64,000 nt of DNA from Prorocentrum cordatum (Eukaryota; Sar; Dinophyceae; Prorocentrales; Prorocentraceae): the NCBI GenBank assembly GCA_963575745.1, contig CAUYUJ010015759.1, positions 115,497 through 179,496 on the forward strand, given 5' to 3'. Shown piece by piece: positions 23,950 through 34,877 of the stretch. The notes under the pieces are model-generated. The model made no database searches, had not been told where the DNA came from, and saw only the letters and a program-made list of their open reading frames with translations. Positions within the stretch are counted from its first letter, which is position 1. Each line of letters opens with the position of its first letter. A program made the translations under genes and the position numbers.

Positions 23950-25125
23950 TAGAAGGAGGAGGAGGACAACAGGAGAAGATGAGGAAAAAGAGGGAGAAAG
24001 GAGGAGGAGGACAAGACAAGAAGGAGGATGAAGACACGAAGGAAGGGGAGGAGGAGGGGGAGGAAGAGGAAGAGGATGAAGCCTTCGCCCTTCAATCTTC
24101 GGACGCCCCGCAGGATCCTAAGTAAAATTTGCCAGGCGAAGGACACAACCGTATGCAGCTCTGCATGCCCCAATCGTGAATATCGTCTTCGGCGGCGCTC
24201 CCTATGTGACCACGAAGCGCTGCACTTGGCGGGGGAAACGCATGCGAGCTCCACCACTGGGGCCTTCGGTGGAGCTCCCTATGAGGCCACGAAACGCTGT
24301 ACTGGTCCGGGGAGGCGCATGCGAGTTCCGCCACTGGGGCCTCTGGTGGAACTCCCTATGGAGCCCCGAAGTGCTGTAGTGGAAGTGGTAGACGCATGCG
24401 AGTGCAACCGCTGTGGCCTTCGATGGAACCACCTATGAACCGCATGCGAGCTCCGCCACTGGGACCTTCGGTGGAGTTCCCCATGGGGCCATGAAAAGCT
24501 GTACTGGGTGGGAGAACCGCATGCGAGTTCCGCAACTGGGACCTTCGGTGGAGTTCCCTATGAGGCCACGAAGCGCTGTTCTGGGCTGGGGGGGGCTGGC
24601 CGCATGCGAGTTCCGCCACAAGGGCCTTCGGTGGAGTTCCCTATGGGGTCCCGAAACGCTGTACTGGGTGGGGGAACCGCACGCGAGTTCCAGCCACTGG
24701 GGCCTTCGGTGGAGCTCCCTTATAGGGCCACGAAGCGCTGTGCTGGGTGGGGGAACCGCACGCCAGGTCAGCCACTGGGACCTTCGGTGGGGCTGCCTTT
24801 GGGGCCACGAAGCGCTGTACTGGGCGGGGGAACCGCATGCGAGTTCCGCAAGTGGGACTTTCAGTGGAGCTCCCTATGTGGCCACGAAGCGCTGTGCGGG
24901 GGGAGAGGGGGGGGGGGGAACCGCATGCGAGCTCCACCACTGGGACCTTCGGTGGAGCTCCTTATGGGGCCACGAACCGCTGGGTGGGGGAAACCGCATG
25001 CGACCTCCACCGCTGGGACCTTCGGTGGAGCTCCCTATGGGGCCACGAAGCGCTGCCCTGGGGGGGGGACCGCATGCGAGTTCCGGCACTGGGACCTTGG
25101 GTCCCTATGGGGCCGGGAAGCGTTT
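23950..25125 (+). repeat. GGA tract and about 80-bp minisatellite (about 12 units)
   Basis: A GAGGAGGA tract (23955-24090) is followed from about 24175 by units containing GGGGAACCGCATGCGAGTTC, ACTGGGACCTTCGGTGGAG and CCACGAAGCGCTGTACTGGG at roughly 75-85-base spacing. Long Arg/Gly/Ser-rich frames on both strands derive from it. Confidence 0.85.
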
Positions 25126-25189
25126 GAGGGGTGTGCCGACATGGATGGGGGGACGGATGCATGAAGATTACGGCATGAAAGGGTGGCCC

Positions 25190-25500
25190 TGATGATGATG
25201 CTGCTGATGATGATGACGATAGTGAAGGTGATGGTGATGATGATGACGATGGAGGAGGGAGAAGGGGAGAGGAGGAGCGGGAGGAGGAGGCGCGAGGGAG
25301 GGAGAGAGGGACGCAGGGCGCTCTCTTCAAAACGAGGACCCAACACCACAGGATGGTTGGGAACAAATAACATAGCATCTGCTCGTCTTCGGTCGTCTCC
25401 AGAAGAGGGAGGATGACAAGAGGATAATATGAGAAGGAAAAGAGGGGAAGGAGGAGGGAGAAAAAGGAGGAGGAGGAAAAGGCGGAGATTTTGGTTTGTG
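25190..25500. repeat. GAT and GGA simple tracts
   Basis: TGATGATG runs at 25190-25250 and GGAGGA runs at 25245-25310 and 25425-25490. Confidence 0.75.
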
Positions 25501-25739
25501 CTCCGATTCGCCGAGGAGACGGTCAGGTTGGTGCGGCACTCACTAGCTGCTAGCAGAAACGCGCGGTATCGAGCAGCACGGGCGCCAAGGTTTGGTGAGA
25601 CTGCCCGCCCCCGTCACCTAGCCCCTAGCCCGCGCCACCCCCATATCGTCGGAAGGCGCTCAAGGCGCAGCGCAGCGCAACAGGAGTAGGGAAAAGGCAA
25701 GAGGAGGCTGATCGACGAGGGGAGCAGGTGAGATAGCCT

Positions 25740-26920
25740 GCAACAAGCCTAAAGAGCAGCTTAACGGGCGTGTGCGAGGCAGGGGCCAGCGGGGGTGCAC
25801 GATTTTCGCGCGCTCGACCTGTGCCCCATGCCTACCTCATCGCCGCGGTGCGAATTACGTTCCCGCCAGCAGACCTATACCCAGGGAGTGTGGGGAAGAT
25901 GGAACTGCCTGGCTTGTCCGATGCGCGGGCAGGGCCTGCGCGCGTGTCTGACCGCACCGAAGGAGGTTCGCCGTGCCTGGCACGGCGCCCGAAACCTCTC
26001 GACCTGGGGCGGCAGCTAGAGATCGAACGAAACGAGAAGCACCAAGAGGCAAGAGAGGCTGACGAAAAGGCAGCTGAGCGGGGGGCGGGTGCGAGGCAGG
26101 GGCCAGCGGGAGTGAGCGATTTTCGCACACTCGATCTGCGGCCAATGCCTGCTCCAGCACCACAATAGAAACCCCGCCCCCGGCCGCGTGCCAAAACCCG
26201 TGCCACCCCCATATCGTCGGAAAGCGCTCAAGGCGCATTGCAACGCCAAAGGAGCAGTGAAAAGACAAGCGGAGGCATATCAAAGAGGGGGGCAGGTGAG
26301 ATGGCCTGCAACAAGTCCAAGGGGCAGCTAAGTGGGCGTGTACGAGGCAGGGGCCAGCGGGAGTGCACGGTTCTCGCGCGCTCGACCTGCGCCCCATGCC
26401 TACCTCACCTCCGCAATGCGAACTACGCCCCCTCCAACAAACCGATGCCCAGGGGCAGCGGGGGAGGTGAAACTGCCTGGCTTGTCCGATGCGCGGGCAG
26501 GGCCTGCGCGCGTGTCTGGCCGCCCCGAAGGAGGTTCGCCGCACCTGGCACGGCGCCCGAAACCTCTCGACCTGGGCGAGAGAGGCAAGCACCAAGGGGC
26601 CAGAGAGGCTGACGAAAAAGCCGCTGATTGGGGGGAGGGGGCGAGGCAGGGCCAGCGGTGGCGCGCGATTTTCGCGCGCCCGACGCGCGGCCAGCGCCTG
26701 CTCCAACGCCGCGGCAGAAACCCCTTCCCCGTCGACGTGCCAGCCCCGCCCCCGGACCCGACGCCATAGTAAGCTGGAATCGAGGCAGGGAAGTGGGGAG
26801 GTTGAGATGGCCCGGCGAGCCCGATGCGCGGGCGCGGGCAGGCACGCGCGTCAGCCCGCCCCGAGAAAGGTTCGCCGCGCAAGGTACGGCGCCCGAAACC
26901 TCTCGAGCTAGGGCGGCAGC
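25740..26920 (+). repeat. About 570-bp tandem/nested repeat, 3-4 partial copies
   Basis: The block GTGCGAGGCAGGGGCCAGCG ... TCGCGCGCTCGACCTG ... CTGCCTGGCTTGTCCGATGC ... GGCGCCCGAAACCTCTCGAC starts near 25770 and again near 26338. Shortened versions start near 26088 and 26640. Confidence 0.8.
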
Positions 26921-27181
26921 TGGAGACCGAAAGGAGAGAGAAGCGCCGAGATCGCAACCGAGGCAATAAAGGCAACAACAACGGCTGAAAGAGGCGGCGC
27001 AGAAAACAGCGGCAATTTGCTATTCTGCACCCCCACAATCCCCAACCTCTCATGATAGATGGCAGGCAGCAACTTATCCAAACAAGCCTCTGCCAAAATT
27101 AGGATCCAGGGTCCAAGGGGCTACTTCGCGCAAGCGAGCCTGTCTCTCTTCCTGGAGTTTAGCAGCCCTTCTGTTACGTGC

Positions 27182-28520
27182 CTACGCACGGTTCTGCGCA
27201 ATGCGCTCCAATACTTCAGGCGCTAGCGGCGCAGGGGCGGGCGGGGGGGGGGTCTGTTCCCCTCTGCGAGTCACCAAGAAAGCAAGAGCCTCGACGTGAT
27301 CCTGCTCCTCATCAGCCTCGGGCGGGCCTGCAGGTCTAACCGCCGCCATGTCATCGCGAACCTGCGAGGTGGCAACGGTGGCCTGATCTGATGTCGGGGG
27401 GACATGTAGCGGCCGAGAGCGATCAAGTTCGGGGTCGTGTCGGACACGGCGTGTGCGCCGAGAAACAAAGTCAAGGGCCCATCCCTCGTCTGTGCCAGAA
27501 AAGGAATCCCAGGAGACAGAGAAGCGTAGCAGTCCGTCGCGCACTCTACCATCCCCCCCCCCATGTCGCCTGGGATGCCGTCCGCATCCCCTTCCCGCAT
27601 GGCACGTAGTGCATCAGCGATGGCAGCAGCGATGCACTTAAACAAGCCGGCGGGGTACGTCTTCTGTTTGGCTGTGCGCCACTCCCTCCTATCCCTATCA
27701 TGCCCAAGAAGCGTTTCATGTCCGCCCCTGCCGTGCGAACATCTGCCGCTTCCAGGGGTCGCAAGCAGGGCGGCGTGCAGCCCTGGCAGTCTAAATGCGA
27801 CGATCCTAGTGGGTGCCCTTGACGTCTGACCATGTTCACACAGATCAAAATCGGTCGTCGAGACTGCTGGGGGCGACTGGGGAGCACGCATCGGAGCGCA
27901 GGTAAGCGAGCTGACGGCTTGAAGTCTCCATTCACACGGCTGGGGGTGCTCAAGCCAACATGACGTCCCCGCCGGCTATCTGTGCAGCGAGGAGCTTAAT
28001 CGTAGCATGGTATAGCGCATTGCCCACCCACAGCTGTTCCATCTGACGCTTAGCAACTGCCGTCTTGCCCAAACTTGGTCATGCGTACGCAGTGGCGGTG
28101 GGCCGTGGCCTGCTATCCATCGAGGGGCAGACCATGTCTCACGCGGAGGCCCGCCACCCGACACCACCACCCGTCGTGCAAGGACGCGAGACCTCCATTC
28201 TGCAAGCGTGTCCCGATCCATGAGATCCCCATCCACCGCATGTATGGATATATCCACAGACAGGACATACATCGCAGAGTCTGAGCTGTAGTGCCCCCAT
28301 TCAACTTGTGCCTGCACATCCCCCGCCCTCCTCCGTCCACGAAACAGGTTCAGAACAAAGTACTCAACTCGCCTGACGGCCCTCGGCATGGGCTCGGCTG
28401 CAATGCCAGTGTAAATTCTGTCGACAAAAGACGACTGGGGCATCTCTCGGGGGCGCGCTGCACCTCGTTGGCCGGCGGCGGCGGCAGAACAGCGGCATTC
28501 ACAGGAGCTTGTAGGCAAGC
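27182..28520 (-). pseudogene. Element A cytosine-methyltransferase-like C-terminal region, catalytic Cys lost
   Basis: The segment reads EYFVLNLFRGRRRAGD (motif I-like LFxGxG), VLSVDISIHAVDGDL (acidic SAM-ribose block and GD), GGGPPRETWSAPRW (motif IV-like GPPCxxxS with Arg for the catalytic Cys), then, after an in-frame TAG (27976-27978), CWLEHPQPC (motif VI-like) and TTDFDLCEHGQTSRAPTR, GRCSHGRGGHE and TAKQKTYPAGL. The order fits a DCM/DNMT-type fold; cytosine methyltransferases captured by retrotransposons are known in dinoflagellates. A frame change near 27500 leads to the end ...EVLERIAQNRA. The assignment rests on short motifs and needs a profile search. Confidence 0.5.
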
Positions 28521-28529
28521 ACCGAGCCC

Positions 28530-29024
28530 AGCTGGGAGAGCGGGGTCAGCGGCCGCAATCTCCAAACGTGCAGTGCCATGGTCCATCCTAGCCACCACTG
28601 CAAACGCATGCTCTGTGATGGGGCCAGCTGCGCGAACTGTCGGCGCAACAACGTGACGGCGAGACACCTGCACACCTGGGTTCCTGCCTGTCATGGGGGC
28701 TGAGCAATCGGGATGTGTGATATGATAACACGGCGCAGCTCCTGACATAGTAACACCTGGTACAGCAACTGCCGCGATAGGATCACTGCTCAGTATGAAT
28801 AAACACAGCGGGGAATCATGTGTTAGGTGATCTACTAGGTGTGTCCTAGAATGAGATACATATAGGCATGCGTGGCATTGTCCGTCTGGCGACGACTTTG
28901 CACGTGCCGGAGCTGCGCTCTGACGGCGGGCGCGCGCCACATGCGCGCGTAATGCTCTGTGCTTTCGGAAAGCACGCGCACACCATGGACACTTGACACT
29001 GTCATCTCCTGTCATCTGCTGCAC
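28530..29024 (-). pseudogene. Element A zinc-finger region
   Basis: In the same frame as the RT thumb: KCPWCARAFRKHRALRAHVA and CHACLYVSHSRTHLVDHLTH, two C-x2-C...H...H-like fingers. Such fingers commonly lie C-terminal to RT in LINE ORF2 and are thought to bind nucleic acid. A low-complexity Ala/Pro linker leads to the next domain. Confidence 0.6.
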
Positions 29025-29051
29025 ATGTAGGTGGGTCTACAAGACGTCCAT

Positions 29052-29893
29052 TCACGTCCGTCCAAACACGTTCTGGCTGTCCCAGGGGACGGACTTCCTG
29101 AACAAATCAGCCGCTATGGCCGCCTCAACTTTTCGAGCATGAGATTGGGCCGTGGCGTGTAACGCCGTCTTGATAATGCGTTTCCTAGCTCTTGGATTTC
29201 GTCGGGTGAGGGCCTCCCATTCGCAGGGATCCTCGAGCGGTGGCGGGAGGGAAGCACAAGCTACAGCATCAGCACGCAACCGCGACCAGTCATTCATGAC
29301 CATTCCCAGCCATGTCCTGGCACGGCAACCGATGTGAGTAGTGTCGCACCACTCGGCCCGTAGCAGGGCAAACACTAGTTTGGGCCCTGCGTGCAATAGT
29401 GAGCCCAGCAGTCGCAAACACGCAGCTCTTCTTAGAACGTCGGGCGGGGGTCTTCTGAGTCTGGCCAACACTTGACCATCACTTATGCACGATTCGGCTT
29501 CCACAAAACGAGCCTCCGCCGCCGCTCGGTAAACTGTCATGACTTCAGCGTCAGCCATGTTGCCCTCCGCCGTAGTTAGCATAGTCCAGGCACCCGAGTT
29601 GTAGAGACGCCCCGATAATACAATACTGTCGGCGAACATCATACATGTCGGATCGGCAAGAGCCTTGGTGGAGAAAACCCTAGTGCGCAACACCCGTAAA
29701 GTAGCCGTGGTACTGCTGGCTCGATATCGGACCTCGGGCCCCATGTTGCCCTGGGAATCAAAAGCTGAAACAAGATGTACATAGTGCTTGACAATCGGTG
29801 CCCGTACGTCCCCAAGTAGCTGTGTCTGCGCAACCACATGCCCACCACACTCGTGCCGTGCGTGCTGCTTCGCCTTCGTCGATCCTTTCCCTC
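29052..29893 (-). pseudogene. Element A RT thumb and connection
   Basis: The frame resumes with YRGKGSTKAKQHARHECGG, then PIVKHYVHLVSAFDSQG (the VxxYxxLGS-type block), VRYRASSTTATLRVLRTRVF, SGRLYNSGAWTML and later THIGCRARTWLGMV. This is the region following the RT palm in dinoflagellate LINEs. It ends at a TGA (29052-29054) with a TAG 15 bases further on (29037-29039), but the same frame then continues into the zinc fingers. Confidence 0.75.
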
Positions 29894-29964
29894 GGTACAT
29901 TATCCCGGTGCGACCCTACCTAGGAGTTGGAGCCCCTAGGAAAGCAGCATTCGTAGTGACAGTA

Positions 29965-30185
29965 AAGCTAAGCTAAGGCTAAGCTGAAGCTAAGCTAAAG
30001 CTAAGCTAAAGCTAAGCTGCAGCTTCCTAAGCTACAGCTAAGCTAAAGCGAAGCTAAAGCTAAGCTGAAGCTGAGCGAACGCTGAGCTAAAACTTACCTG
30101 AAGCTGAAGCTAAGCTAAAGCTAAGCTAAAGCTAAGCTAAGCTGAAGCTAAAGCTAAAGCTAGAGCTAAAGCTAAACATAAACTT
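29965..30185 (+). repeat. AGCTAA-type short repeat, left
   Basis: GCTAAGCTAAA iterations inside the insertion, in the same orientation as those at 32355-32640. Confidence 0.9.
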
Positions 30186-30299
30186 ACGCTACCGAAGAAC
30201 CCCACATACTTAATTTAAAAATGATGTGCTTGCTTATGTCTTCAATATATGTGCAATCCTGCGTTCTGAACCCTCGTCGCGAATGTTTCCCTATGTGTC

Positions 30300-31915
30300 A
30301 TCCAACGCCATATTGCTTGCCACGCTTTGCGAGCCCGCAACGGATAGGGAGACCACCCCCAGCGCACCCCCTGTCGTGTCGAGGAAGTGCCACGCCTGCC
30401 ACGCTTTGCGAGCCCGAAACGGATAAGGATACCACCCCCAGCGCACTCCCTGTGGTGTCGAGGAAGTGCCACGCCTGCCACGCTTTGCGAGCCCGCAACG
30501 GATAGGGAGACCAACCCCAGCGCCCCCCCCCCTGTGGTGTCGAGGAAGTGCCACGCCTGCCACGCTTTGCGAGCCCGCAACGGATAAAGATACCACCCCC
30601 AGCGCACCCCCTGTGGTGTCGATGAAGTTCAACGCCTGCCACGTTTTGCGAGCCCGTCAAGGATAGGGAGACCAACCCCAGCGCATCCCCTGTGGTGTCG
30701 GGGAAGTGCCACGCCTGCCACGCTTTGCGAGCTCGCAGCGGATAAGGAGACCATCCCCAGCGCACCCCCTGTGGTGTCGAGGAGATACCACGCCTGCCAC
30801 GCTTTGCGAGCCCGTCACGGATAAAGATACCACCCACAGCGCAATCCCTGTGGTGCCGAGGAAGTGCCACGCCTGCCACGCTTTGCGAGCCCGAAACGGA
30901 TAGCGTCCCCACCCACAGCTCCCCCCCCCCCCTGTGGTGTCGAGGAAGTGCCGCGCCTGCCACGCTTTGCGAGCCCGAAACGGATAGCGTCACCACCCAC
31001 AGCTCCCCCCCTGTGGTGTCGAGGAAGTGCCACGCCTGCCACGCTTTGCGAACCCGAAACGGATAGCGTACCCACCCACAGCTCCCCCCTGTGGCGTCGA
31101 GGAAGTGCCACGCCTGCCACGCGTTGCGAGCCCGAAGCGGATAGCGTCCCCACCCACAACTCCCCTCCTGTGGTGTCGAGGAAGTGCCACGCCTGCCACG
31201 CTTTGCGAGCCCGAAACGGATAGCGTCCCCACCCACAGCCCTCCTCCTGCGGTGTCGAGGAAGTGCCACGCCTGCCACGCGTTGCGAGCCCGAAACGGAT
31301 AGCGTCCCCACCCACAGCTCCCTCCCTGTGGTGTCGAGGGGATACCGCGCCTGCCACGCTTTGCGAGCCCGTCACGGATAGCGTCCCCGCCCACAGCTCC
31401 CCTCCTGTGGCGTCGAGGAAGTGCCACGCCTGCCACGCTTTGCGAGCCCGAAGCGGATAGCGTCCCCACCCACAGCTCCCCCCTGCGGTGTCGAGGAAGT
31501 GCCACGCCTGCCACGCTTTGCGAGCCCGAAACGGATAGCGTACCCACCCACAGCTCCCCCCCTGTGGAGTCGAGGAAGCGCCACGCCTGCCACGCTTTGC
31601 GAGCCCGTCACGGATAAAGATACCACCCACAGCTCCCTCCCTGGTGTCGAGGAGATACCGCGCCTGCCACGCTTTGCGAGCCCGAAGCGGATAGCGTCCC
31701 CACCCACAGCTCCCCCCCTGTGGTGTCGAGGAAGTGCCACGCCTGCCACGCTTTGCGAGCCCGAAACGGATAGCGTCCCCACCCACAGCTCCCCCCCCTG
31801 TGTTGTCGAGGCACTGCCACGCCTGCCACGCGTTGCAAGCCCGAAACGGATAGCGTCCCCACCCACAGCTCCCTCCCTGTTGTGTCGAGGAAATGCCATG
31901 CGTGCCACGCCTGTG
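30300..31915 (+). repeat. 79-bp minisatellite, about 20 units
   Basis: Units contain GTGTCGAGGAAGTGCCACGC, CTGCCACGCTTTGCGAGCCC and AACGGATAGCGTCCCCACCC, repeated every 77-81 bases. Two sub-types follow one another: the left third has AAGGATACCACCCCCAGCGC and the rest TAGCGTCCCCACCCACAGC. Long open frames on both strands are produced by the array. Confidence 0.95.
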
Positions 31916-32250
31916 CCACGCCTGTGCTGTGCTGTGCTGTGTTGTGTGCTGTGCTGTGATGTGCTGTGCTGTGCTGCGGTGAGCTGTGCTGTGCTGTGCT
32001 GTGCTGTGCTGAGCTGAGCTGTGCTGTGCTGTGCTGCGGTGAGCTGTGCTGTACTGTGCTGTGCTGTGCTGTGTTGTGCTGTGCTGTGCTGTGTGCTGTG
32101 CTGTGCTGCGGTGAGCTGTGCTGTGCTGCGCTGTGCTGCGCTGTGCTGTGTGCTGAGCTGAGCTGAGCTGAGCTGTGCTAAGCTGTGCCGTGCTGAGCTG
32201 AGCTGAGCTGAGCTGTGCTGAGCAGTGATGTGCTGTTCTGTGCTGTGCTG
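31916..32250 (+). repeat. TGTGCTG-type short repeat
   Basis: GCTGT/GAGCT pentamer-like iterations. Confidence 0.9.
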
Positions 32251-32354
32251 TACGAAGAGTGAGGTGTGTGTGTGTGTGTGCGTGTGTGCGTGGGAGAGAG
32301 TGTCGCGGGTGCGGCGCGGCAGGGAAGAAAACCAGAACCCCACGAAGCATGTGG

Positions 32355-32640
32355 GGAACTAAAGCTAAAGCTAAAGCTATGGCTATAGCTAAAGCTAAAC
32401 TAAAGCTAAGCTACAGCTAAGCGAAAGCTAAGCTAACGCGCAGCTAAAGCTGAGCTCAAGCTGAGCGAAAGCTAAGCTAAAGCTAAGCTAGAGCAAAGCT
32501 ACAGCTAAAGCTAAGCTAAAGCTAAGCTGAAGCTAAAGCTAAAGCTAAAGCTAAAGCTAAGCTAAAGCTAAGCTAAAGCTAAGCTAAAGCTAAGCTAAAG
32601 CTACGCTGCAGCTGAGCTAAAGCTAAGCTCAAGCTAAATC
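32355..32640 (+). repeat. AGCTAA-type short repeat, right
   Basis: AGCTAAAGCTAAGC iterations matching the left copy. Confidence 0.9.
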
Positions 32641-32774
32641 TAAAATTACAACTAACACTCCCAGGGGACTGGGGGAACCGCTCCGAGGGGACTGGGGGAG
32701 GCGCCCGGGGCGGGCAACGCTGCCCGGCCCCTTGAGGATAGAGAGTATGAACCCATCTAGGCAGAGCCAAGGTA

Positions 32775-33344
32775 GGGAATCAAAAGGGCGGCCGTTTTAG
32801 TAACGCCGAGGTTGAGTAAGTGTCCTCTGCTAGCGAACACATCGGCAACCACGGTAAGCGCACGGCGCATGGCAAGATACAAGTTGGAAGCAGGGACAAT
32901 CACAACGATGGTACCGTCATCCGCAAAGGTAACGTCTAACAACGGCACAGTGGTAGTAGCGTCGGCATCCGTTGCTGCACTCTGCACGCTATTGCGCTCG
33001 TCTGCAGGCAAGTGCAGGGCTAGTCCTTCAGCGTCCAATTGAGCTCGCGCAGCGTGCATGCATTCACCCATGAGCATCTCGTCCAATATATCAGCGAGAA
33101 GTTGCCCAGGGAAAATCGAACGTTGTGGCGGGGAAATCTGGTCGGAACCCTCATGCAGGAACCAGGGGGTATGGTAGCATTGTGAAACCTGAGCTGCTGT
33201 GTGCGCATGTTGTGTACCGTTCGCCACTTGCTGTTCAATACTAGGTGTCAACTCACGCATGCGCCTTGCGAGCTCATGCATGGCACTCGCCGGTAGACCT
33301 GCCGCCCTGACAGCGCAAGCAACGGCATCATCGTCGAGCGGCAA
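32775..33344 (-). pseudogene. Element A RT palm with FADD, cut by insertion
   Basis: The frame continues from PLDDDAVACAVRAAG to DVTFADDGTIVVIVP, the FADD catalytic pair of the RT palm, and LNLGVTKTAALLIPY, the N-x2-K-T block after it. Translation then runs into the inserted DNA at 32770 and stops. The missing continuation (RGKGSTKAKQHAR) is found 2.87 kb away at 29893. Confidence 0.82.
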
Positions 33345-34877
33345 TCGAAGTAGTAGCTCCCGCTAGGCACGGTAAAAAAGCCTGCGCCACATCCAGGAAT
33401 AACACGCCAAAGGGCAAAGCACGGGCAGCCGCAACAGCTTGCGCAAGACGAATAATGACTGACGCATGTCCAGTACCTCGGCCTGGTATTCCCCCAAACT
33501 GAATATCCCCTGCTGTGGCGAGCAGTGCTGGCGTCAACCGAGTCCGCAAGCATCTTCGCGATGCCTTACCAAGCTGTGAGCACACCAGAATAGAGCGGGC
33601 ACTGATACTGGCACTGGGGTCGGCTGTGATGGGCTTCAGCAAATCGCGATAGAAACCTCGCTTCCATTGAATAGGCTCAACTAAGGCGACGGCGGTCTTG
33701 AGTTGCAGCGGGCAAGGCAGGGCGGCGAGCTCATGAGCGAACGCGCGCGCCAGAGCTCCCGCGAAACCATCGCAGCCAGGGGCAGCGCGCTTAGTCAGGC
33801 GGCAGGCATGCTGAAACTCAGACAAGGTTGGTAATGTATCACTAAACACAAGATCGGAGGACATCCGATCGTACGGCACCCGTGTGAAATGCCCCGCAAG
33901 CCTAGCCACGTCCGCAAGCTCGAAGGTAGCTGCCAGCCCTAGCGTGCCAAAGTGCGGTTGCCAACGACGGGCTGCCTGAAGCTGCGAAGTTACTGGCTGC
34001 GCATGCATATCCTTGAGAATGGGCAGCCCTGTAAGCATGCACGTGCGGCAGGACCATGCACCGACGCGGCTTAAGGCCGCGAAAGCCTCCGCTGCCTGCC
34101 CCCTGGACCATGCATCCCGAATGCCTGTCGCAATGTCATCACAGTGTTTGGCGGCGCCCAATGTGGTAGATTTGTTGATCACAAACGCCGTACCACGCAT
34201 GAATGCGTATGTGAAGGCCCGCAAGAGACCCTGCCACCTCCAGGAGTTGGGAATCATACCTTGTAGTTGAAACAGGGCACGGAGAATACCTACCAGGGGA
34301 CAGTCATTGGGCTGCAAGTGACCTACGCACCTACGCGGCTCCCATGTGTTGGTACATGACACAGTTTCCACAATACCTGCAGATGTACAACATGGAACGG
34401 GGGGGCATACAACCCACCTCTTACATCCTGCATGGGTTGCGCAAACTCCACTGCCGCCTCGAAAACCTGTGGCCCGGCATGCGCAACTGCGTCACATGTA
34501 TCAATGAGCAACGCAAGAGAGGGGCCCTCTCGCACTGACCACCTCCACCAGCACTGTCGGTAGTCCAACCACTCCTCCACTTCCTTCCCATCCGTGGCCC
34601 ACGCACAAAAGGCAACAACGAGCAGTAGCAAATTGAGTCGTCTTCGCAACGTACGTAGCTCTCGTCGTCCAGAGGAGCGACGATCCACGAGCGTCAGCGA
34701 GCGAACCGAGAGCCATGACTGACGCGACAAACGCCCCGTTGGCGACGTCTGTACAGGGAAGCACTCGTGACCGCCCAAACTAGCTCGTCGTTCAAATGTT
34801 GCGCGCGATCATCAGGGTGAGACTGGAAAGCTGGCCGCGGAATATTACTGACCATGGTAGCAAGCTTTGCGGCACAC
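33328..34877 (-). pseudogene. Element A linker and RT fingers/first catalytic block
   Basis: 34877-34372 is a broken linker (SRQSWLSVRSLTLVDRR; RTLRRRLNLLLLVVAFCAW) in shifting frames. From 34371 a 347-codon frame shows RT blocks: LTKRAAPGCDGFAGALARA, then YRDLLKPITADPS, KASRRCLRTRLTP, QFGGIPGRGTGHASVIIRLA and FGVLFLDVAQAF with the first catalytic Asp. The frame derails at an A6 run on the plus strand (33374-33379): with one base fewer, AF would continue YRA and, after one TAG, REL into the next segment. Confidence 0.8.

Larger units (their letters stand above)
29898..32770. mobile_element. 2.87-kb repeat-filled insertion inside the element A RT
   Basis: The RT reading frame stops at IPY on one side and resumes with RGKGS on the other; removing 29898-32770 plus one copy of the flanking GGTA restores the frame exactly. 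GGTA is present at both edges (29894-29897 and 32771-32774), as a 4-bp target-site duplication would be. Inside: AGCTAA-type repeats (29965-30185), a 79-bp minisatellite (about 30300-31915), TGTGC-type repeats (31916-32250) and AGCTAA repeats again (32355-32640). No transposase, RT or terminal inverted repeat was seen. Confidence 0.8.

Noticed and set aside
30298-32350. Open frames of 337 and 511 codons on the minus strand
   Set aside because: They follow the 79-bp and TGTGC arrays with no domain, and both strands are open over the same units.
29898-32770. The block inside the RT considered as a spliceosomal intron
   Set aside because: No GT, GC or GA donor with AG acceptor fits the frame-restoring borders; GGTA at both edges fits an insertion better.
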